Source: Prevotella sp.
GTDB lineage: Bacteria; Bacteroidota; Bacteroidia; Bacteroidales; Muribaculaceae
Length of the DNA stretch: 33,113 nucleotides
Direction of reading: 5' to 3'
NCBI GenBank assembly: GCA_023662865.1
Contig: JAMPIK010000023.1
Span: 1-33,113 of the forward strand
The notes beneath the pieces were generated by a model. The model was not told the DNA's origin. It saw only the letters and a list, made by a program, of their open reading frames with translations, and did not search any database. Each line of letters starts with the position of its first letter. Position 1 is the first letter of the stretch. The translations under genes were made by a program, and so were the position numbers. Of this stretch, positions 26,868-33,113 are shown piece after piece.

Positions 26868-28664
26868 TTAACGCACGAATTTGAATGTGGTTCCGGGCAT
26901 TGTAGCCACAAACACTCCGTTGCCAAGACCTTCAAGTGCAATATAAGCATTGCCGTCGGCATCAGCCGCGCCGGTTGCAACAATAGCTCCGGTTACATTG
27001 TAGATATTCACCACAGCACCTGCATTCAGACCGCTCACTTTCACATATTCGTCGGTGATGCTTACATTGGCTGCGGTGTTTGAAGTAACTGCATCGATGC
27101 CGGCCTCTATTTTCGGAGGAAGAATACCGGTGAAATTGATGATTACGGGTGTTTCTTCATATTCGAGTTTGCCGTTGAGTTTGATTGTGCGGTTTTCTTC
27201 TTCTGTGCCTACAATCACTTTACCGGATCTTACTTTGGTTGATACCTCGATCGGAGACTTCATATCAACATCGGCCTGAGCCTGGCTTGACCAATCCAAA
27301 GTACTGTTCCAAATAATATAATCTTCGTCTACGAGAGCACCGCCCGCGCTGTAGAATCTGAGAGTAGCCTCAAAGGTGGCACCTTCATCTGTCAGACGAT
27401 AGTAGTACACATTATCAGCGGGATTTGCAACCTGTACATATTCGGCTTTTGTAGCGTTGAGAGTGATGGTGGGACCGCAAGCGAGTTCGCCTTTGTAAGA
27501 GAATGTGAGGGTCTTGTCGCCTTGGAGTACAACATCACCGGTAATGGTGTAGACATTGTCATTGAGAGCTACTTTTACTTCGCCGCTTTCAAGAGCGTAA
27601 GAAGTACCGTTGTCAGTGAATGAACAGTAGCCCGAATTTTCCTGACCGCCCCAAATCATGCCGGGAGTATTGGTTGTACCTACCGTGTAAGTGCCGGGCA
27701 GCAGATAATATGAGTTGTCTTGATAGAGGTCGAGTTTCAGAGATTGTGTGATGTTTGCCTCGCTTGAGAAAGTCATCGGCACATTGCTATGGTTGCCCTC
27801 AGCGCGAACGGAAGCCAGACAAGCTGACGCATTGAAACTGAAGTCTGTTGCAGGCTCTGCAACGGGACGTGCGGGGAACGGGCCGGTGTACGTAATTCTC
27901 AAAGGTGCGTTTTCGTATTCGAGAGTACCGTTCACAGTTATGGTGCGGTTGTCGCCTTCGCCGCGTACTGTCACCATACCTTGTGCGTACTTGGTGTTTT
28001 CGTGGAACGGGTTGAACATATCAACCATGGTGTTGGCAGTGTTGTTGTCGGTGCCGGAACCAATCAGATAAATGCCGTTTGCCGGCTCGGTGCCGTCGCT
28101 GAACAAGTTTACACGCACTTCGAAGTTACCGGCGTTGTCGCTTAAACGGTAATAAAAACCATTGGAAGCGGGATCGTTCACGGTTGTTATATAACTCATA
28201 GTGTCGGCGGTGAAGTCAAGATTGGGACCGCAAGGAAGCTGACCGTTGTAAGCGAAGTTGAGTGTCTTTCCGTCATCGAGTGTCAGCAGTCCCGAAATGG
28301 TGTAAGAATAGTTGGCATCCATACTTACGGTCAGAGTGCCGTTTGTAAAGTCATATTCAGTACCGTTGAGAACATATACCGTGTATTCGGTATCGCCGTT
28401 TGCAATTGAACCGGGAGTAGTGGCCGAGCTGACAGTGTATGTGCCGGGACGCAGATAATAGGCAGCTTCCTGATAGAGGTCGAACTTCACATATTCCGAA
28501 CGCTCGCCATCCTTTGAGAATGTCAGGCCTATATTGGTACCGTTCGAATATACTGAGCTGGTACACTTGTTGGCGGTAAATTCATAGTCTGCGGAAGCAT
28601 TTTGGGCTGCAGCTCCCAAAACACACATTCCGCACAGAAGTGTTGTAGATAAAAAGTACTTCAT
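26868..28664 (-). CDS. Secreted protein of two tandem double modules with T9SS-like C-terminal domain (598 aa)
   Basis: A signal peptide (KYFLSTTLLCGMCVLGAAAQ) is nearly the same as in the 782-residue protein. Two repeats follow at 26-266 and 274-516, with A halves (FDLYQEAAYYLRPGTYTV; LDLYQDNSYYLLPGTYTV) and B halves (NGFYYRLSD...; VYYYRLTD...). The DNA-level likeness of promoter and signal region shows duplication. Residues 521-598 form a C-terminal domain (VKVSGLNAGAVVNIYNVTGA, then GLGNGVFVATM, ending FKFVR) that fits the type IX sorting-domain outline. That suggests outer-membrane export and surface attachment or release, which is inference. The N-terminal V-x-x-I-x-F unit of the neighbours is missing. 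Ligand and function are unknown. It appears to be a single-gene unit with its own promoter and a weak terminator. Confidence 0.87.
   Translation of the reverse strand: MKYFLSTTLLCGMCVLGAAAQNASADYEFTANKCTSSVYSNGTNIGLTFSKDGERSEYVKFDLYQEAAYYLRPGTYTVSSATTPGSIANGDTEYTVYVLNGTEYDFTNGTLTVSMDANYSYTISGLLTLDDGKTLNFAYNGQLPCGPNLDFTADTMSYITTVNDPASNGFYYRLSDNAGNFEVRVNLFSDGTEPANGIYLIGSGTDNNTANTMVDMFNPFHENTKYAQGMVTVRGEGDNRTITVNGTLEYENAPLRITYTGPFPARPVAEPATDFSFNASACLASVRAEGNHSNVPMTFSSEANITQSLKLDLYQDNSYYLLPGTYTVGTTNTPGMIWGGQENSGYCSFTDNGTSYALESGEVKVALNDNVYTITGDVVLQGDKTLTFSYKGELACGPTITLNATKAEYVQVANPADNVYYYRLTDEGATFEATLRFYSAGGALVDEDYIIWNSTLDWSSQAQADVDMKSPIEVSTKVRSGKVIVGTEEENRTIKLNGKLEYEETPVIINFTGILPPKIEAGIDAVTSNTAANVSITDEYVKVSGLNAGAVVNIYNVTGAIVATGAADADGNAYIALEGLGNGVFVATMPGTTFKFVR
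27117..28589 (-). repeat. Two ~241-residue tandem repeats in the 598-residue protein
   Basis: Units lie at 27867-28589 and 27117-27845. They align with the three units of the 782-residue protein, with the same A/B halves, the LACGP/LPCGP junction between halves and an ITYTG/INFTG close. The B half of the second unit is the most diverged. Confidence 0.8.
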
Positions 28665-28749
28665 GTAATTGTATTTAATGTATTATAAAAAATAGTAGTC
28701 CGTTTTAGAGTCCTTGGAGAAAGCAGGGCAGAACGAAAATAATCAGCTC

Positions 28750-28780
28750 CAAAGTTATATAAAAATTATCTAAAATTAAA
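28750..28780 (-). promoter_or_regulatory. Promoter of the 598-residue protein gene
   Basis: On the - strand TTTA (plus 28777-28780; one mismatch to TTTG) and TAACTTTG (plus 28750-28757) are 19 bp apart. The start near 28743 leaves a leader of nearly 80 nt. It is a close copy of the promoter at 26720-26750. Confidence 0.7.
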
Positions 28781-28958
28781 TAAGTTTGACCCATAATTTT
28801 AAAATCAAAACATAACTAATTAATATTCAGTTAATAATAAAATGAGTTCGCAACCTTGAAATTTTGAAAAAATAATCGCCTCGGCTCTATCAGCAAGGTC
28901 AACCCTTACAGAATGAATTGAGATAATCTTCTTGAAAATAAAGTTTTCGGGTGCAGAT
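28781..28958. other. AT-rich spacer between divergent transcription units
   Basis: No gene, RNA or clear inverted repeat is visible between the leftward promoter at 28750-28780 and the rightward one at 28959-28989. Confidence 0.5.
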
Positions 28959-28989
28959 TTTGTTAAGAGAATGAAAATTACTAAATTTG
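28959..28989 (+). promoter_or_regulatory. Promoter of the yqeY-serS-nfn operon
   Basis: TTTG at 28959-28962 and TAAATTTG at 28982-28989 are 19 bp apart, a perfect match. The start near 28995 gives a 20-nt leader before the first gene. Confidence 0.82.
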
Positions 28990-29015
28990 CAAATTAAAAT
29001 TTACAGAAGACTTTT

Positions 29016-29465
29016 ATGGACCTATTTACTCAGATAAGCGAGGATATAAAGAAAGCGATGCTCGCTCGCGACAAGGTGCGTCTGGAAGCTCTCCGCGGCG
29101 CTAAAAAGGAATTTCTCGAAGCTAAAACAGCCAAGGGTGCAAACGGAGAACTCCCTGACGATAAGGCTACTGCAATCATTGTTAAGATGGTGAAGCAGCG
29201 CAAGGAGAGTGCTAAAATTTACACTGAAAACAATCGTCCGGAACTTGCCGAGGGTGAGCTTGCCGAAGCTGCCGTACTTGAAGAATATCTGCCCAAGCAG
29301 CTCTCCGACGAGGAGCTCACTGCCGAGTTGAAGACTATTATAGCCGAAACAGGTGCATCTTCAATTAAGGAGATGGGCAAAGTAATGGGTATTGCCTCCA
29401 AGCGACTCGCCGGCAAAGCTGAAGGCCGCGTAATTAATGCAAAAGTAAAGGAACTTCTCTCTTAA
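29016..29465 (+). CDS. GatB/YqeY domain protein
   Basis: The 149-residue all-helical protein is related to the C-terminal tRNA-contacting part of the GatB amidotransferase subunit. Matching stretches are the N-terminal QISEDIKKAMLARDKVRLEALR, IIVKMVKQRKESAKIY, the acidic AVLEEYLPKQLSDEEL and a C-terminal GKVMGIASKRLAGKAEG. The function of free-standing YqeY proteins is not settled; RNA or tRNA binding is likely. It stands 11 nt before serS, which fits a link to aminoacyl-tRNA. Confidence 0.93.
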   Translation: MDLFTQISEDIKKAMLARDKVRLEALRGAKKEFLEAKTAKGANGELPDDKATAIIVKMVKQRKESAKIYTENNRPELAEGELAEAAVLEEYLPKQLSDEELTAELKTIIAETGASSIKEMGKVMGIASKRLAGKAEGRVINAKVKELLS

Positions 29466-29476
29466 ATAAACTATAT

Positions 29477-30748
29477 ATGCTTACACTTCAAGCTATTAAG
29501 GCCGACCCTGAATATATAATCAAACGCCTTGCCGTAAAAGGTTTTGACGCTGCCGGCCCGATAAATGAAATCCTTGAACTTGATGCCGAACGTCGTCGCC
29601 TTCAGCAGAAAAGCGACTCCGATGCCTCCGAACTCAAAAAGCTCGCCGCCTCTATCGGTGCTCTTATGAAGCAGGGCAAAAAGGAGGAAGCCGACCGGGC
29701 AAAAGCTCAGGTGGCGGAATTGAAAAGTGCGCAAAAAGGTATTCAAGACCTTTTGGCAGATGTTGAAGAGAAAATGCGCGATGTACTTTTGAGCGTACCC
29801 AATACACCTTGCGAAGCTGTGCCCGAAGGCAAAACCGCCGAAGACAATATAGTGGAAAAAACCGGCGGCGTAATTCCCGACCTTCCGGAAGATGCACTCC
29901 CCCACTGGGAGCTGGCTCGTAAATACAACATTATTGACTGGGAGATGGGAGTAAAAGTTACCGGAGCCGGTTTTCCTTTCTATATAGGCAAAGGCGCACG
30001 CTTGCAACGCGCCTTGCAACAGTTCTTCCTTGATGAAGCTTGGAAAGCGGGCTACATTGAGGTAGAACCTCCTTTTGTTGTAAACGAGGCCTCCGGTTAC
30101 GGCACCGGCCAACTTCCTGACAAAGAGGGACAGATGTACCATTGTCAGCTTGACAATCTCTATCTGATACCCACCGCCGAGGTACCGGTAACAAATATTT
30201 ACCGCGACATGATTATCCCGGAAGCCGAATTGCCCAAGAAGAATTGTGCCTACTCTCCTTGCTGGCGCAGAGAGGCCGGCAGCTATGGCAAAGACGTGCG
30301 CGGTCTTAATCGCCTGCATCAGTTTGACAAGGTGGAGATTGTGCGTATTGAGAAACCCGAAAACTCATACGCCGCTCTTGAAGAAATGAAAGACCATGTG
30401 CAAGAATTGCTTGAAAAGCTCGGCTTGCCTTGGCACATACTGCGCTTGTGCGGCGGCGACATGAGCTTCACTTCCGCCATTACTTTCGACTTCGAGGTAT
30501 GGAGTGCCGCCCAGAAGCGTTGGCTTGAAGTAAGCTCCGTCTCCAACTTCGAGAGCTACCAGGCCAATCGCCTGAAATGCCGCTATCGCGGTGCCGACAA
30601 GAAAATTCAGCTATGCCACACACTCAACGGATCTGCTCTTGCTCTGCCGCGCATAGTAGCCGCTCTTCTGGAAAACAACCAGACGCCGCAGGGCATCGTA
30701 ATCCCGGAAGTGCTCCGCCCTTACTGCGGCTTTGACATTATTGACTAA
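29477..30748 (+). CDS. serS: Seryl-tRNA synthetase
   Basis: This class II synthetase charges tRNA-Ser (and tRNA-Sec where present). Residues about 25-105 form the long antiparallel coiled coil that reads the tRNA (ELDAERRRLQQKSDSDASEL...). The catalytic core has YLIPTAEVPVTN, motif 2 CWRREAGSYGKDVRGLNRLH (with the ATP-binding arginines) and FDKVE. Motif 3 is NGSALALPRIVAALLENNQ near the C-terminus. 423 residues is the usual length. It is co-transcribed with the YqeY-type gene and probably with the flavoprotein pair 20 nt downstream. Confidence 0.97.
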   Translation: MLTLQAIKADPEYIIKRLAVKGFDAAGPINEILELDAERRRLQQKSDSDASELKKLAASIGALMKQGKKEEADRAKAQVAELKSAQKGIQDLLADVEEKMRDVLLSVPNTPCEAVPEGKTAEDNIVEKTGGVIPDLPEDALPHWELARKYNIIDWEMGVKVTGAGFPFYIGKGARLQRALQQFFLDEAWKAGYIEVEPPFVVNEASGYGTGQLPDKEGQMYHCQLDNLYLIPTAEVPVTNIYRDMIIPEAELPKKNCAYSPCWRREAGSYGKDVRGLNRLHQFDKVEIVRIEKPENSYAALEEMKDHVQELLEKLGLPWHILRLCGGDMSFTSAITFDFEVWSAAQKRWLEVSSVSNFESYQANRLKCRYRGADKKIQLCHTLNGSALALPRIVAALLENNQTPQGIVIPEVLRPYCGFDIID

Positions 30749-30768
30749 CTTTCCTAAATCTAATATCA

Positions 30769-31626
30769 ATGTTTGAAATTTTAAGCAAACAGGAACTTGC
30801 GCCCAACATTTTTGAGATGGTGGTGCATGCTCCGCGTGTGGCCAAGGCAGCAAAGCCCGGCCAGTTTATCATTGTCCGCACTGATGAGAAAGGAGAACGT
30901 ATCCCCTTGACTATCTGCGACTATGATGTCGAAAAAGGCACTATTACCATTGTTACCCAGATTGTAGGCATTTCCTCTCGCAAGATATGCGAAATGAATG
31001 AGGGTGAATGTTTTGCAGACTTTGCCGGCCCGTTGGGTCGCCCCTCCGATTTGCTTGACATTCCGGAAGAGGAACTCAAAAAGAAGAACATTCTTTTTGT
31101 AGCCGGCGGTGTGGGCACAGCTCCCGTTTATCCGCAAGTGAAATGGCTTCACGAGCATGGCGTACAAGCCGATGTAATTATCGGTGCGCGCAACAAAGAC
31201 TTGTTCACATACGTTGAGCCGATGAGCAAGGTGGGCAACGTACACCTTTGCACCGACGACGGTTCTGCCGGCTTCCACGGCCTTGTCACAGCCAAAATGG
31301 AAGATATGGTGAACAACGAAGGCCGTAAGTTTGACCATTGTGTAATTATCGGCCCAATGATTATGATGAAATTCGGCGCCATGACCACCAAGAAACTCGG
31401 TATCCCCACAATGGTGAGCCTCAACGCATTGATGGTAGACGGCACCGGTATGTGCGGCGCCTGCCGTGTGAGCGTTGGCGGCAAAACACTCTTCACTTGC
31501 GTTGACGGCCCGGAATTCGATGGTCACCAAGTAGACTTCGACGAGGCTATGCGTCGCCAAAACATGTACAAAGAAAACAAGAAAACCAATCCCGAAACCC
31601 ATAAATGCACCTGCCATGGCAATTAA
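30769..31626 (+). CDS. NfnA-like FAD/[2Fe-2S] ferredoxin-NADP reductase subunit
   Basis: The 285 residues form a ferredoxin-reductase fold. The FAD part has the RIPLTICDYD motif (R-x-P-L-T/S) at about residues 44-53. The NAD(P) part has FVAGGVGTAPVYPQVKWL. The C-terminal [2Fe-2S] loop has GTGMCGACRVSV, FTCVDGPEFDGHQVDFD, as in NfnA and dihydroorotate dehydrogenase electron-transfer subunits. With the next gene it should form the NADH-dependent reduced ferredoxin:NADP+ oxidoreductase that balances cofactors in anaerobes by electron bifurcation. The CHCTCHG-like tail (KCTCHGN) is an extra. It overlaps the next gene by 11 bp, as expected for complex partners. Confidence 0.9.
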   Translation: MFEILSKQELAPNIFEMVVHAPRVAKAAKPGQFIIVRTDEKGERIPLTICDYDVEKGTITIVTQIVGISSRKICEMNEGECFADFAGPLGRPSDLLDIPEEELKKKNILFVAGGVGTAPVYPQVKWLHEHGVQADVIIGARNKDLFTYVEPMSKVGNVHLCTDDGSAGFHGLVTAKMEDMVNNEGRKFDHCVIIGPMIMMKFGAMTTKKLGIPTMVSLNALMVDGTGMCGACRVSVGGKTLFTCVDGPEFDGHQVDFDEAMRRQNMYKENKKTNPETHKCTCHGN

Positions 31627-33004
31627 AGCACCCCGCACCCCGGTGCGCGAACAAGACCCCGTAAAGCGCGCCGCCAATTTTGAAGAAGTATGCTACGGCT
31701 ATAATGCCGAAGAAGCGGCTCTTGAAGCAGCCCGTTGTTTGAATTGCCCCAAGCCGCGTTGCGTGCAGGCTTGCCCGGTAGGGTTGAACATTCCCGGTTT
31801 TATCCACGCTCTCAATGAGGGAGACACTGCAAAGGCTGCCTCAATCATTGCCCTTGACAGCTCTCTGCCCAGCGTGTGCGGTCGTGTTTGCCCCCAAGAG
31901 AGCCAATGCGAAGGCTCTTGTGTGCTCGGAATAAAAAGCGAGCCGGTGGCAATCGGCAAGCTCGAACGCTATGTAGGCGATTGGAAAATAGAGCACGCCG
32001 ATGATGTACCCGTTCCCGTGATTGAGAAAAACGGCAAGAAAGTTGCTGTAGTTGGTTCCGGTCCCTCCGGATTGGCTTGTGCCTCCGACCTCGCTCGCAT
32101 GGGCTACGAAGTGAAAATTTTCGAAGCTCTTCACAAAGTGGGAGGTGTACTAGTTTACGGTATTCCCGAATTCCGTCTTCCCAAAGAGAAAGTGGTTGCC
32201 GCCGAAGTGGAAGCTGTACGCAAACTCGGAGTGGACATCGAGACCGATGTAATCATAGGCCGCACCCTCACCGTAGACGAATTGCTCGACAATGAGGGCT
32301 ACGATGCCGTATTCATCGGCTCCGGTGCCGGTCTGCCTCGCTTTATGGGTATTCCCGGCGAGAACCTCAACGGCGTGTTCTCCGCAAACGAATTCCTCAC
32401 TCGCGCCAACCTCATGAAGGCATTCCACGAGGACTACGATACCCCCATTTACACCGGCAAACGCATTGTAGTGGTAGGCGGCGGCAACGTTGCCATGGAT
32501 GCCGTGCGTACTGCCAAACGACTTGGTGCCGAGGCTGTTATCGTATATCGCCGCAGCGAGGCCGAACTCCCGGCGCGTGTGGAAGAGGTGCATCACGCAA
32601 AGCAGGAGGGCATTGAATTCCGTATGCTCACCAACCCGGTGGAAATCATCGGTGATGAAAAGGGTAAAGTAGTAGCCATTGACTGCGTTGAGATGGAACT
32701 CGGCGAACCCGATGCGTCCGGACGCCGCTCACCGGTAGAGAAACCGGGAAGCAAATTCCGCATGGATACCGATGTGGTAATCATGGCTCTGGGTACAAGC
32801 CCCAACCCCTTGATTAAAGCCACAACCGACGGTCTGGAAACAAACCGCCGCGGCTGCATTGTAACCGATGAGAACGGTGCAACTTCACGCCCCGGTATCT
32901 TCGCCGGCGGTGACGCCGTAACCGGTGCCGCCACCGTAATCCTCGCTATGGGTGCCGGCCGTAAGGCTGCCGCCGCCATTCACGATTACCTCCAAAACAA
33001 ATAA
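31616..33004 (+). CDS. gltA: NfnB / NADPH-dependent glutamate synthase small-subunit-like flavoprotein
   Basis: The 462 residues have N-terminal iron-sulfur motifs (CLNCPKPRCVQACPVGLNIP and CGRVCPQESQCEGSCVLG, within residues about 41-100). An FAD-binding KVAVVGSGPSGLACASDLAR and a second dinucleotide fold KRIVVVGGGNVAMDAVRTAKR for NADPH follow, then a C-terminal FAD-contacting GIFAGGDAVTGAATVILAMGAGR. Databases call this form homotetrameric glutamate synthase (gltA), but next to an NfnA-type partner the NfnB role of bifurcating electron transfer is more likely. No large glutamate synthase subunit is in the window. No terminator is seen after its stop. Confidence 0.92.
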   Translation: MAIKAPRTPVREQDPVKRAANFEEVCYGYNAEEAALEAARCLNCPKPRCVQACPVGLNIPGFIHALNEGDTAKAASIIALDSSLPSVCGRVCPQESQCEGSCVLGIKSEPVAIGKLERYVGDWKIEHADDVPVPVIEKNGKKVAVVGSGPSGLACASDLARMGYEVKIFEALHKVGGVLVYGIPEFRLPKEKVVAAEVEAVRKLGVDIETDVIIGRTLTVDELLDNEGYDAVFIGSGAGLPRFMGIPGENLNGVFSANEFLTRANLMKAFHEDYDTPIYTGKRIVVVGGGNVAMDAVRTAKRLGAEAVIVYRRSEAELPARVEEVHHAKQEGIEFRMLTNPVEIIGDEKGKVVAIDCVEMELGEPDASGRRSPVEKPGSKFRMDTDVVIMALGTSPNPLIKATTDGLETNRRGCIVTDENGATSRPGIFAGGDAVTGAATVILAMGAGRKAAAAIHDYLQNK

Positions 33005-33113
33005 GAGCTTGTTTAATAAAAAATGTGAATGTCAGGGCGGTGTATTTAACATTTTTATATAATTTATAAATTATCTTTTTACTTCATTGAGAGTCTTGTT
33101 TCCAAAAATTACC
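33005..33113. other. AT-rich end of window
   Basis: No gene is visible in the last 109 bases. A perfect 16-bp AT-only palindrome (33059-33074) is present, but in such AT-rich DNA it carries little weight. Confidence 0.4.

Noticed and set aside
24297..28664. Possibility that the internal repeats mark a CRISPR-like or mobile repeat array
   Set aside because: The repeats are protein-level, about 240 codons long and diverged in DNA; no short regular direct repeats are present.
29471..31677. Long open frames antisense to serS and the NfnA-like gene (282 and 298 codons), and similar ones antisense to gyrB and leuS
   Set aside because: They mirror strongly supported genes, contain no recognisable domain and have odd composition; they follow from codon bias of the sense strand.
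33059..33074. Perfect 16-bp AT-only palindrome
   Set aside because: Expected by chance in such AT-rich DNA and not placed next to a visible gene start.

Overview
The window looks like chromosomal DNA of a gut-type Bacteroidota, order Bacteroidales. The evidence is promoters of the Bacteroides type (TTTG, 19-21 bp, TAnnTTTG), few clear Shine-Dalgarno sites, a PorX-type regulator, a divergent AroA, and secreted beta-rich proteins with a C-terminal domain resembling type IX secretion (T9SS) signals. Muribaculaceae is my best guess for the family; that rests on recall of protein style, not on a search. I see no rRNA, tRNA, transposase, integrase or CRISPR array.

Left part (1-13925, mostly +). 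The tail of an unidentified gene is followed by gyrB with its own promoter and terminator. A promoter at 2479-2510 then starts a compact run of nine genes: leuS, rdgB, aroA, a small membrane protein, a cytosine-methyltransferase remnant, a metal ABC permease, a Sel1-repeat protein, an ATP-grasp enzyme and a TrmH-family RNA methyltransferase (2591-12160). No gap in this run exceeds 11 nt and most junctions overlap. mscL converges on it. gapA follows with its own promoter and a 140-nt leader, and ends at a long two-way terminator.

Middle part (14009-21447, -). Nitroreductase, porX and a D-2-hydroxyacid dehydrogenase read leftward. A hipBA toxin-antitoxin pair, with a recognisable promoter and palindromic operator, runs 2 nt ahead of a large secreted GH5-like glycosidase. 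A 57-residue membrane protein lies upstream of hipB.

Right part. A GNAT acetyltransferase (+) is probably translated from a nearly leaderless mRNA. Four secreted proteins follow on the - strand (22089-28664). Two are built from tandem ~240-residue double modules, one has three similar looser modules, and one is a minimal form. Two of the four end in almost the same 78-residue C-terminal domain. The 598-residue gene and the 782-159-560 operon have near-identical promoters and signal-peptide DNA, so they are duplicates. The window closes with a + operon: GatB/YqeY protein, serS and an NfnAB-like flavoprotein pair.

The points most worth follow-up are the methyltransferase that lost its catalytic half in frame, the hipBA-glycosidase unit with its operator, and the duplicated secreted repeat-protein cluster, which shares the window with porX.
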